DNA from: Sphaerisporangium sp040685555
GTDB taxonomy: Bacteria > Actinomycetota > Actinomycetes > Streptosporangiales > Streptosporangiaceae
Reading direction: 5' to 3'
Assembly (NCBI RefSeq): GCF_040685555.1
Contig: NZ_JBFBIK010000034.1
Span: 1-64,000 of the forward strand
Length of the DNA: 64,000 bases
A model generated the notes under the pieces. The model searched no databases and was not told where the DNA came from. It worked only from the letters and a program-made list of their open reading frames with translations. Made by a program: the position numbers and the translations under genes. Positions 16,429-23,992 of this stretch are shown piece by piece; within the stretch, counting starts at the first letter, position 1; each line of letters starts with the position of its first letter.

Positions 16429-17108
16429 GGCTTGACCAGTGCGTATCCGACGCCGTGGACCGTACGGACGATCCCCGCGCCGAGCTTGCGGCGCAGGGCG
16501 CGTACATGGCTGTCGACCGTGCGGGTGGCCGCGGCCTCCGAGAAGCCCCAGATGTCGGAGAGCAGCCGTTCGCGCTCGAAGACGTGGCCGGGACGTTCCG
16601 CGAGGCGCCTCAGCAGGTCGAACTCCGTGCGCGTCAGCTGGGCCTCGACCCCGCGTACGAACACCCTGCGCTCGGCGGTGTTGATCTCGACGTCGCCGAC
16701 CCGGATGACGGTGTCCTCGTGCGCGAGCTGGGCCGCCCGCTCGACCCTGCGCAGCAGCGCGTGGATCCTCGCGACGAGCTCGCGCATGCTGAACGGCTTG
16801 GTGAGGTAGTCGTCGGCGCCGACGCCGAGCCCGACGAGCAGGTCGGTCTCCTCGCCGAGCGCGGTCAGCATCAGCACCGGGACGGGCCGCGCGGCCTGCA
16901 TGCGGCGGCACACCTCCACTCCGTCGAGGCCCGGAAGCAGCCTGTCGAGCACGACGAGGTCCGGCTCCGCCCTCGCGTACGCCGCGAGCGCCGCCTCGCC
17001 GTCCCCCGCGATGCGGACGTCGAAGCCCTCGGCGACGAGCCGGCTCTGCAGGGCCAACGCGATGGTGCCGTCGTCCTCGACCACGAGAATGCGCCGCTGG
17101 TCTGTCAC
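16425..17108 (-). CDS. OmpR-family response regulator
   Basis: A 227-residue regulator, partner of the kinase it overlaps. The receiver has VVEDDG at the N-terminus, phospho-acceptor Asp in LVVLDRLLPGLDG (about 52), and LTKPF. The C-terminal winged helix carries LTRTEFDLLRRLAERPG, the recognition-helix segment RTVDSHVRALRRKLG, and VRTVHGVGYAL. The GTG at 17108 is 10 bases after a TAGGCT element, so translation is probably leaderless or nearly so. The stop overlaps the kinase GTG by four bases. The signal is unknown; a fused or adjoining DUF4173 membrane protein suggests envelope stress. Confidence 0.95.
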   Translation of the reverse strand: MTDQRRILVVEDDGTIALALQSRLVAEGFDVRIAGDGEAALAAYARAEPDLVVLDRLLPGLDGVEVCRRMQAARPVPVLMLTALGEETDLLVGLGVGADDYLTKPFSMRELVARIHALLRRVERAAQLAHEDTVIRVGDVEINTAERRVFVRGVEAQLTRTEFDLLRRLAERPGHVFERERLLSDIWGFSEAAATRTVDSHVRALRRKLGAGIVRTVHGVGYALVKP

Positions 17109-17189
17109 GCTCGGAAGCCTAGAACGGTCTCGTGCAGACAAACCGGGCTGATATGTGCAGATCCGATGCAGCATTGGTTAGCTTGGCCC

Positions 17190-18053
17190 GTGACACGATC
17201 TCTGGACGTACCCGCCTATCTCCGCCGCATCGGGCTGGACGTGCCCGCCGGCCCGCCGAGCGTGGAGTCACTGGTGCGGCTGCACACGGCCCACGTCGAG
17301 CGCGTGCCGTACGAGTTCTTCCACATCTGGCTGGACCATCCGACGACGGTCGACCCGATGGAGTCGGCCGGGCGCGTCCTCGGCGGCCGGGGCGGCTACT
17401 GCTTCCATCTCAACGGCGCGTTCTCGCTGCTGCTCGCCGAGCTGGGCTACCAGGTCACGCGGCACATGGGGGGTGTCCAGAGCTCCGCGGAGAACCCGGC
17501 GGGGGCCGTCGGCAACCACCTCGCGCTTACCGTGTCGGGGCTGCCGTCGGCCGAATGCCCAGATGGCGTCTGGTTCATCGACCTCGGCCTGGGAGACGGG
17601 ATCCACGAGCCGCTCCCCCTCGTCGAGGGCGTCTACCGGCAGGGGCCCTTCGTGTACGGCCTGCGGCCTTCCGAGGCCGAGCCGGGCGGCTGGCGGTTCG
17701 ACCACGATCCGCGCGGCAGCTTCCTGGGGATGGACTTCCGCCCGGAGGCCACGCCGATGTCGGCTTTCACCGAGAAACACCGGTATCTGTCGACCTCGCC
17801 GGAGTCGGGGTTCCGCCAGGTGCTGTGCGCGCAGCGGCGCGACGCCGCGGGGGTCGACTCCATGCGCGGGCTGGTGCTGTCCCGGCTCGGCTCCGAGGAG
17901 GGGACGTCGATCGTGTCGAGCCGGCGCGACTACTTCGAGGCGCTGGCCGACGTCTTCGGGCTGCACCTGGACGACGTCACCCCGCAGGCGAAGGCCGGCC
18001 TGTGGAAGCGGCTGAACGAGGCGCACGAGAAGTGGCTCGCGGGCTCCGCCTGA
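17190..18053 (+). CDS. nat: Arylamine N-acetyltransferase
   Basis: A 287-residue cytoplasmic enzyme that moves acetyl from acetyl-CoA to aromatic amines or hydrazines. The Cys-His-Asp triad is visible: Cys in RGGYCFHLNG (about 73), His in GNHLAL (about 110) and Asp in WFIDLGLGDG (about 130). The GTG at 17190 is seven bases after TTAGCT (17178-17183), which fits a leaderless transcript divergent from the response regulator. Length and motif order match the NAT family; homologues also act in secondary metabolism (amide synthases), but no antibiotic cluster is present here. Confidence 0.94.
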   Translation: MTRSLDVPAYLRRIGLDVPAGPPSVESLVRLHTAHVERVPYEFFHIWLDHPTTVDPMESAGRVLGGRGGYCFHLNGAFSLLLAELGYQVTRHMGGVQSSAENPAGAVGNHLALTVSGLPSAECPDGVWFIDLGLGDGIHEPLPLVEGVYRQGPFVYGLRPSEAEPGGWRFDHDPRGSFLGMDFRPEATPMSAFTEKHRYLSTSPESGFRQVLCAQRRDAAGVDSMRGLVLSRLGSEEGTSIVSSRRDYFEALADVFGLHLDDVTPQAKAGLWKRLNEAHEKWLAGSA

Positions 18054-18055
18054 AA

Positions 18056-18087
18056 GCCCGGAACGGCTCGCGGCCACCGTTCCGGGC
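18056..18087. terminator. Bidirectional terminator hairpin
   Basis: Perfect 11-bp stem GCCCGGAACGG/CCGTTCCGGGC with a 10-base loop, between the converging arylamine N-acetyltransferase gene and the Cip1-like gene. A-rich sequence precedes the stem, giving a T-tract for the minus-strand gene. Confidence 0.8.
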
Positions 18088-18097
18088 CCGGCCCACG

Positions 18098-19384
18098 TCA
18101 GCAGGCGATCGGTGCGGAGCCGAACGCGACGTCGTCGAACCAGAGCGTGTCCGCGTCACCGCCGTAGCTCTCCCAGCCGAGGCGCAGGGTCGCCGGGCGC
18201 GGCGGCGTCGTACGGCTGAGCCACTGGGAGTCGACGTCGCGGGTGGGCGTCTGGTCCAGGTGCAGGCCGGCTACCTCCTGGTTGTCCACCCACGTGCTCA
18301 TCGCCTGCTTGGTGGTGTCGATCTGGTAGCGCAGGCAGACCCAGCGACCGGTGGGCAGCGGCGTGCTCAGCGCGACACCCGTGGGGCTCTGCTCGGGCAG
18401 GGTGGCGTCGTCGGACTCGCGGTTCCACTGCAGAGCGCTGTTCTGCCCGCCGATGCGCAGGTCCTTGTTGCCGTTGGCGGCGTCCGCCATCGTGATCATG
18501 GTGACGTGCGATGGGGGAAGAGCGGTCGTGTGCCTCACCCACATCCGCGCGTACACCACGGGCCCGACGGTGGAGACGTTCTTGGTGGTGCCGACGAAGA
18601 TGTGGTTGCAGTACCCGCCTCCGCCGTTCACCCGGAGGGACTTGGCGCCGCTGTGCGCGGTGGACGCGTCGATCGTGGCCGTTCCGGTGCCCTGGCAGTT
18701 GGGCGTCACGACCTGCCAGTCACCGCTGGGCGTGGAGCCCGCCTGGTCGTCGAACCCCGAGCAGACCACGGCACCCGAGCACCCGGCGGGCACCGAGGGC
18801 GTGGGTGTCGGGGTAGGCGTGGGGGTGGGAGTCGGGGTGGGAGTCGGTTTCGGGGTAGGCGTGGGGGTGACGGTCGGGGTGGGCGTGACGGTGGGGGTGG
18901 GCGTCGGCGTGCCGGAGCCGTTGCAGGGGACGCCGTTGACGGTGAAGCCCGCCGGGACCGGGTTCGACGCCGCCCACGTGCCCTGGAAGCCGAAGTCCGC
19001 CGCCCCGCCGGTCGGCAGCGAGCCGTTGTACGCCAGGCTGGCGGCGCTCACGGCGGCTCCGGTCTGCGTCAGCTTCGCGTTCCACGCCGAGGTGACCTTC
19101 TGGTCGCCGCCGAACGTCCACCGCACCTCCCAGGCGGTGACGGCCGGACCGAGGTTGGTCACCTTGACCGACGCGGTGAACCCGCCGCTCCACTGGTTCA
19201 CGGTGTAGTCCACCCGGCAGCCGGGGTCCGCGGCAGAGGCGGCGCGGACCGGCAGGAGCACGGCGGCGACGGCGGCCAGCATGGCGACGATGGCGAGGAT
19301 CTCCCGCCTCGCGCTCCGCCGGCCCGGCCGCGTGGGCACGGGTCTCGGCGGTGGGAACGGACGGCCGGGGACGGGAGCACTCAT
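18098..19384 (-). CDS. CBM2 protein with Cip1-like C-terminal module, secreted
   Basis: A 428-residue secreted protein. Order: Arg-rich signal peptide (1 to about 50), CBM2 cellulose-binding module (about 53-155, Cys at both ends, with WSGGFTASVKVTNLGP and WEVRWTF), a 45-residue Pro-Thr linker, then about 220 residues that match the fungal Cip1 (cellulose-induced protein 1) family: NCQGTGTATIDASTAHSG, GGGYCNHIFVGTT, LRIGGQNSALQWNRESDDAT and the C-terminal GWESYGGDADTLWFDD. Cip1 has a jelly-roll fold related to glucuronan/alginate lyases, and its role in cellulose breakdown is still debated. A canonical CebR operator lies 35 bases upstream, so induction by cello-oligosaccharides is expected. 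Confidence 0.93.
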   Translation of the reverse strand: MSAPVPGRPFPPPRPVPTRPGRRSARREILAIVAMLAAVAAVLLPVRAASAADPGCRVDYTVNQWSGGFTASVKVTNLGPAVTAWEVRWTFGGDQKVTSAWNAKLTQTGAAVSAASLAYNGSLPTGGAADFGFQGTWAASNPVPAGFTVNGVPCNGSGTPTPTPTVTPTPTVTPTPTPKPTPTPTPTPTPTPTPTPSVPAGCSGAVVCSGFDDQAGSTPSGDWQVVTPNCQGTGTATIDASTAHSGAKSLRVNGGGGYCNHIFVGTTKNVSTVGPVVYARMWVRHTTALPPSHVTMITMADAANGNKDLRIGGQNSALQWNRESDDATLPEQSPTGVALSTPLPTGRWVCLRYQIDTTKQAMSTWVDNQEVAGLHLDQTPTRDVDSQWLSRTTPPRPATLRLGWESYGGDADTLWFDDVAFGSAPIAC

Positions 19385-19418
19385 GGATCGCTCGCTTTCT
19401 ACGGAGGCCCTCTAGCAA

Positions 19419-19432
19419 TGGGAGCGCTCCCA
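19419..19432. promoter_or_regulatory. CebR-type operator
   Basis: Perfect 14-bp palindrome TGGGAGCGCTCCCA, the consensus cellobiose-repressor (CebR) site of actinomycetes, 35 bases upstream of the CBM2-Cip1 start. It predicts derepression by cellobiose or cellotriose. No cebR gene is in the window; the LacI gene at 10.9 kb recognises a slightly different half-site. Confidence 0.88.
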
Positions 19433-19562
19433 TACGCCGGACCGGGATCGCTCTGCTGCGCTCGACCGCCGATGGTTCTCCGCGCGCGTCCAGGTGTCAA
19501 CGACGTCGCCGCCCGGCCGTCACCGACCTCGGACGGCGCGGAAAGGAGCTGAATCTTTCACC

Positions 19563-21215
19563 TCAGAGCCGCGCGCGCAGGTCCCGCTTGAGGATCTTGC
19601 CCACGGCGTTGCGCGGCAGGCCCTCCACGATCTCCAGCCGCTCGGGGAGCTTGTAGGAGGCGATGCCCTTCTCCTTGAGGAAGTCCACGAGCGAGCGCAG
19701 GTCGACGTCGTCCCGTGGCGCGACGACCGCGCACACCCTCTCGCCCAGCACCTCGTCCGGGTACCCGATGACCGCCACCTCCACGACGGCGGGGTGCCCG
19801 GCCAGCATGGCCTCCAGCTCGGCGGGGGCGATGTTCATGCCGCCCCTGATGATCAGATCCTTCGCGCGGTCGACGTACCGAAGGTAGCGGCCGTCCGGGC
19901 CGTCGATCTCGAACACGTCACCGGTGACGAGGTAGCCCTCCTCGTCGAAGGGGTCCGCGCCGGCCGTGCCGGCGAGGTAGCCGGCGAAGACGGTGGGCCC
20001 GGAGAGGTGCAGCTCTCCCGGCCGGCCCGGCTCGGTGATCTCCTCACCGGAGACGGGGTCCACCAGCTTCACGCGGGTGGCGGCGAGGGTCCCGGGCCAG
20101 GCGCCTCCGGGGACGCCCGGCCGCGGGAAGAACCGTGCGCGCTCCTCGGGGTCCGGGATGTTCACCGGGTCGGAGAGCAGCGCGATGCCCTCGTTGGAGC
20201 CGAAGAAGTTGATGACGGCGACGCCGTACCGCTCCTGCCAGCCCTTCACCATCCACGGGGGCAGCGGAGCGGACCCCGAGCCGATGCGCGTCAGCGAGGA
20301 GATGTCATACCGGTCGAGCACCTCGGGCTTCTGCAGCAGCATCATGAGCAGCGCGGGCGGGGCCAGGGTGTAGGTGACCCGTTCGTCGGTGATCTGGTCG
20401 AGGTAGACGAGCAGGTCGAACGGGTGGTGCTGGACCATCTGGAACCCGGTGCGCAGCCAGGGCAGGAAGACGCCGCCGATGCCGGCCATGTTGACCATCG
20501 GGAACGGGTTGAGCACCACGTCGTCCCCGGTGAGCGCGGGCGCGGCGGTGGTGTTCGACTCGACCGCGAACCAGTCGTAGTGGCAGCGGGGCACACCCTT
20601 GGGCGTCGCCTCGGTGCCCGAGGTCCAGCAGATGGTCACGCGGTCGTTCGGGTCGGTGTCGAGGCCCTTGAGGTGGGCGGCGAGCATCGCGGGGTCGGCG
20701 ATCGCGGTCTCCAGGTCCCGGGCGGGATCGCCCCAGGCGAGCACGATCGGGGGCGAGGGCACGTCGAGCCTGCGGACGATCTCGGCGTTGTCCCGGTCGC
20801 CGACGCGCTCGGCGGTGACGAACACCTTGACCGCCGCAGGCGGGATGACCTGCGCCAGCTCGTACTCGCGGTACTGCACAGGAAGGGGGGTGACCACGGC
20901 GCCGATCCTGGCCACCGCGAGGAACGTCACCGCGAGCTCCACGCTGTTCGGAAGCTGGACGGCCACGACATCACCCTGGACGACACCGGTCTCCAGCAGG
21001 ACCGCGGCGATCCTGTCGGCCTCCGCGCCCAGCTGGGCCCAGGTCAGCCGCCGGGCCGGGCCGTCCATCAGGCTCGGCTTGTTGAGCGGGTCGACGATCG
21101 CGACGGCGTCCGGCCGCGTGCTCACCTGCTCCCTGAACAGCCCGTCGACGGTGTCGCCGGTCCACCATCCACCCGAAGTGAAGCGCTCAACACGCTGTGG
21201 GGGGTGCAGCCTCAT
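19563..21215 (-). CDS. AMP-dependent acyl/aryl-CoA ligase
   Basis: A 550-residue ANL-superfamily ligase that activates a carboxylic acid as the adenylate and then the CoA ester. The ATP loop is present in a variant form (CWTSGTEATPKGVP, about 200), with the A5 block FFGSNEGIA, the motif TGDVFEIDG, the hinge RAKDLIIRGGMNIAPAE and the catalytic Lys in VGKILKRDLRARL. The start is the ATG at 21215, with GGGAG six bases upstream. It lies 51 bases behind the HxlR-type regulator on the same strand, probably in one operon. The full-length sequence is closer to aryl/medium-chain ligases (dihydroxybenzoate or cyclohexanecarboxylate type) than to long-chain FadD, which fits a nearby carotenoid/stilbene-cleaving oxygenase; the substrate is inference. 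Confidence 0.9.
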   Translation of the reverse strand: MRLHPPQRVERFTSGGWWTGDTVDGLFREQVSTRPDAVAIVDPLNKPSLMDGPARRLTWAQLGAEADRIAAVLLETGVVQGDVVAVQLPNSVELAVTFLAVARIGAVVTPLPVQYREYELAQVIPPAAVKVFVTAERVGDRDNAEIVRRLDVPSPPIVLAWGDPARDLETAIADPAMLAAHLKGLDTDPNDRVTICWTSGTEATPKGVPRCHYDWFAVESNTTAAPALTGDDVVLNPFPMVNMAGIGGVFLPWLRTGFQMVQHHPFDLLVYLDQITDERVTYTLAPPALLMMLLQKPEVLDRYDISSLTRIGSGSAPLPPWMVKGWQERYGVAVINFFGSNEGIALLSDPVNIPDPEERARFFPRPGVPGGAWPGTLAATRVKLVDPVSGEEITEPGRPGELHLSGPTVFAGYLAGTAGADPFDEEGYLVTGDVFEIDGPDGRYLRYVDRAKDLIIRGGMNIAPAELEAMLAGHPAVVEVAVIGYPDEVLGERVCAVVAPRDDVDLRSLVDFLKEKGIASYKLPERLEIVEGLPRNAVGKILKRDLRARL

Positions 21216-21266
21216 CGCGACTCCCATCGTGGATGGAGCGACACTACGAAGACAGAAGCCAGCAGG

Positions 21267-22265
21267 TCAATGGCGGGCGGGCACATCCTCGCCGGAGGAA
21301 GCGGTGAAAGGCGGGGGGCGCAGGTGCTCCGGCACGTCGAAGTGGACCTCACGGCGCTCCAGCGCCTGGTGGCACGCCCGGCACAGCAGGACGGGGCGCA
21401 GCGCGGCGCCGCAGGGCTTGTGCGTGATGGTCAGGCCGGACCCCTCCGGAGCGGGCAGCTCCCTTTGGGCCCAGTCGGTGAGGAAGGCGAAGACCTCGAA
21501 GAAGGCGAGCCCCTTGTCGGTGAGCCGGTAGAGCCGGTACGAATCCGTCCGCAGCACCCCGAGCTCGACGAACCGCTTGAGCCGCTCGGTGAGCACCGAC
21601 GGCGCGATGCCGAACTCGCCCTGGAAGTCGACGAAGCGCCGGATGCCGAGGAAGGCCGCCGCCAGGATCGTGGTGCTCCAGCGGTCGCCCAGGATCTCCA
21701 TCGAGTGGGGGCAGTAGCCGAGGAAGTCGGCCCTGTCGTCGCCGCGCACGGTGCGGCGGTGGTGGCGCGGCACCCCGACGCGGGCGAACGTCGCGAGGGG
21801 GCCGCGCTCGGTGTGGGTGTCCCGGGCGGACATCGGCTCGCGGCACGCCCCACAGGCCAGGTACGGCCGCGCGTCGTTCCCGCAGGCGTCATGGGTCAGC
21901 GTGAGCAGGTCGGGACGGTCGGCCCAGTCGCGCTCCCAGCTGTGGATCGCGACGAGGAAGGCCCACAGCCGCAGCCCCCTGCCGGTCAGCCGGTACTCGT
22001 AGCGGATGCGGCCGTCGCGGTAGGCGGCCGTCTCGAAGATGCCGTGCTTCACCAGTTCCTTGAGCCGGGCCGCGAGCACGGACTCGGAGATGCCGAGCTC
22101 GTCGCGCCACGCGGCGAAGGTGCGGATCCGCAGGAGGAAGGCCCGCTGGAGTATGAGCAGGACCCATCGGTCGCCGAGGATGCCCAGCGCACGCCCTATG
22201 GCGCTGAGATCGGTATTGAGATCGGCGCTGTCCCCGCCGTCCTGATCGCGGCCTGCGGCCATCAC
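21267..22265 (-). CDS. Tandem HxlR-family transcriptional regulator
   Basis: About 332 residues with two complete HxlR winged-helix domains in one chain: the first around residues 18-120 (ILGDRWVLLILQRAFL to LTGRGLRLWAFL), the second around 185-285 (ILGDRWSTTILAAAFLGIRR to LTDKGLAFFEVF). Each is followed by a Cys-rich segment (CGNDARPYLACGACREPM and CGAALRPVLLCRACHQAL) that looks like half a zinc ribbon. Single HxlR proteins act as dimers, so this is a built-in dimer. The GTG at 22265 has GGAG six bases upstream; the ATG at 22262 is equally possible. It is divergent from the oxygenase gene and first in an operon with the CoA ligase. Confidence 0.9.
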   Translation of the reverse strand: MMAAGRDQDGGDSADLNTDLSAIGRALGILGDRWVLLILQRAFLLRIRTFAAWRDELGISESVLAARLKELVKHGIFETAAYRDGRIRYEYRLTGRGLRLWAFLVAIHSWERDWADRPDLLTLTHDACGNDARPYLACGACREPMSARDTHTERGPLATFARVGVPRHHRRTVRGDDRADFLGYCPHSMEILGDRWSTTILAAAFLGIRRFVDFQGEFGIAPSVLTERLKRFVELGVLRTDSYRLYRLTDKGLAFFEVFAFLTDWAQRELPAPEGSGLTITHKPCGAALRPVLLCRACHQALERREVHFDVPEHLRPPPFTASSGEDVPARH

Positions 22266-22335
22266 CGGCGGCTCCTTCGTCTCCACCGCGCCGACTCTGA
22301 ACAGCGCTCCCCGGACGGGAGGCCTGGCAGGCGCG

Positions 22336-22365
22336 TTGACTAGCTGACTTTTTCTATCGTAGTTT
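22336..22365 (+). promoter_or_regulatory. Promoter of the carotenoid-oxygenase-type gene
   Basis: TTGACT at 22336-22341, an 18-base spacer, and TAGTTT at 22360-22365, with the GTG start only three bases later, so the transcript would be leaderless. CTATCGTAG and TAGCTGAC within the spacer are possible binding half-sites for the divergent HxlR-type regulator. Confidence 0.5.
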
Positions 22366-22368
22366 CCA

Positions 22369-23823
22369 GTGATGAGGGAACAGCCGACGGCGGTCGCGAC
22401 GGTGATGGACGAGTCGGGCGAGCCGAACCCGTATCTCCTCGGTGTCTACGCACCGGTACACGACGAGATCACCGCAGATGATCTCCAGGTCATCGGCGAG
22501 ATCCCCCGCGACCTGAACGGCGTCTACCTGCGCAACGGGCCCAACGCGCGCCACCCGATGAGGGGCCGCTACCACTGGTTCGACGGCGACGGCATGGTCC
22601 ACGCCATGCACTTCGAGAACGGCCGCGCGCGCTACCGCAACCGCTACGTGCGCACCAGCGCCTTCGAGGCCGAGTCCGCCGCCGGGAGGTCGCTGTGGAC
22701 CGGTGTCATGGAGAGCCCGAAGGGCAATCCGTTCGGCAACACCCGCGGGCTCAACCTGAAGGACTCCGCCAACACCGATGTGATCTTCCACCGGGGCAAG
22801 GTGCTCGCCACGTGGTACCTGTGCGGGTCGCCGTACTCGCTCGACCCGCTCTCGCTGGAGACCCTCGGCGCCCAGACCTTCCTGGACACGCTGACCGGCG
22901 ACTTCATGGCCCATCCGAAGGTCGACGAGCGCACGGGCGAGCTGTTCTGGTTCGACTACGGGCCGCGGAAGCCGTACCTCAGGTACGGGGTGGTCGGCGC
23001 GGGAGGCGAGGTCGAGCACTGCGTGGAGCCGGACCTCCCCGGAGCCCGGCTGCCGCACGACATGGCGATCACCGAGAACCACGCGGTCCTCATGGACCTG
23101 CCGCTCTACCAGGACCTCGACGCCGCGCGGCAGGGAAGGTACAGGCTGACCTTCGACCGCGAGTTGCCCTCGCGCTTCGGCGTCATACCCCGCCGGGGCC
23201 TCGCGAACGAGATCCGCTGGTTCGAGGCCAAGCCTTGCTACATCTACCACGTGGTCAACGCCTGGGAGTCCGTGGACGAGATCACCATGGACGTCTGCCG
23301 GGTGTCGCGCCCGGCTCCCAGCGGCGACGGCGGCCCCCTGGCGCGCATGCTGTCGTACCTCAAGCTCGACGCCCGGATGTACCGGTACCGCTTCGACCTG
23401 CGCACCGGGCGGACCTCGGAGGGTTTCGTGGACGAGGGCCACAACACCGAGTTCCCGTCGATCGACGCCCGGCAGACCGGATATGCCACGCGATACGCGT
23501 ACAACGTGTCCGTGATGGACGCCGACACCAACCTGTTCGACGGCCTCGTGCGCTACGACAACGTGACCGGCGAGAAGCAGGTGCACCGCTTCGGCGAGCA
23601 CCGCTACGGCAGCGAGGCGCCGTTCGCTCCCCGCGACGGCTCGACCGGTGAGGACGAGGGCTATCTCGTGACCTTCGTCACCGACGAGCGTGAGGGCACC
23701 TCGGAGGTCCAGATCCTCTCCGCTTCCGACCTCACGGCGGGGCCGATCGCGCGGGTCCTGATCCCGCGGCGCGTCCCCCTCGGCTTCCACGCCACCTGGG
23801 TCAGATCGGACCAGCTGCGCTGA
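22369..23823 (+). CDS. Carotenoid/stilbene cleavage oxygenase
   Basis: A 484-residue, non-heme iron dioxygenase of the carotenoid cleavage family, which splits C=C bonds in apocarotenoids or lignin-derived stilbenes. The four iron-ligand histidines are visible in their family contexts: AHPKVD (about 181), LPHDMAIT (about 230), YIYHVVNAW (about 294) and GFHATW (about 474), with NGPNARHP and WFDGDGMVHAM near the N-terminus. The start is GTG 22369 or ATG 22372, close behind the promoter. Carotenoid biosynthesis genes are absent from the window, and the partner genes are a CoA ligase and an HxlR regulator, so a catabolic (lignostilbene-type) role seems likelier than pigment metabolism; this last step is inference. 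Confidence 0.93.
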   Translation: MMREQPTAVATVMDESGEPNPYLLGVYAPVHDEITADDLQVIGEIPRDLNGVYLRNGPNARHPMRGRYHWFDGDGMVHAMHFENGRARYRNRYVRTSAFEAESAAGRSLWTGVMESPKGNPFGNTRGLNLKDSANTDVIFHRGKVLATWYLCGSPYSLDPLSLETLGAQTFLDTLTGDFMAHPKVDERTGELFWFDYGPRKPYLRYGVVGAGGEVEHCVEPDLPGARLPHDMAITENHAVLMDLPLYQDLDAARQGRYRLTFDRELPSRFGVIPRRGLANEIRWFEAKPCYIYHVVNAWESVDEITMDVCRVSRPAPSGDGGPLARMLSYLKLDARMYRYRFDLRTGRTSEGFVDEGHNTEFPSIDARQTGYATRYAYNVSVMDADTNLFDGLVRYDNVTGEKQVHRFGEHRYGSEAPFAPRDGSTGEDEGYLVTFVTDEREGTSEVQILSASDLTAGPIARVLIPRRVPLGFHATWVRSDQLR

Positions 23824-23896
23824 GCCGGAGTAACCAAGCAGATACGTATATGACCCATAAAACGGAATCAAATGGAAGTGGTGAGGAGTGTCCCGT

Positions 23897-23992
23897 ATGA
23901 GGTTGACTAAGCGTCTCGCAAGGACGGTGTCGGGGGCATGCCGTACGAGGCACGACGGCTCCCCCGGGCTATGGCAGGAGCATTACACATGA
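23897..23992 (+). CDS. Short leader ORF (31 codons) coupled to the LLM oxidoreductase
   Basis: ATG at 23897 with GAGGAG eight bases upstream; the frame ends in a TGA that overlaps the ATG of the next gene (ATGA). The peptide begins MRLTKRLAR and has one Cys (SGACRTRH). Many actinobacteria have MRLT-type leader peptides with Cys-Arg-rich tails in front of sulphur-metabolism genes, where they act in translation-coupled attenuation. This one keeps the MRLT start and Arg-rich tail but has only a single Cys, so it may be a variant or a degenerate leader. Confidence 0.55.
   Translation: MRLTKRLARTVSGACRTRHDGSPGLWQEHYT

Noticed and set aside
16429..16911. Extension of the kinase frame 161 codons upstream
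   Set aside because: It overlaps the response regulator in another frame; the GTG at 16428 with GTGA coupling is the natural start.
19494..22343. A 949-codon frame on the plus strand
   Set aside because: Antisense to the CoA ligase and HxlR genes, which carry clear family motifs and ribosome sites; the antisense product has none.
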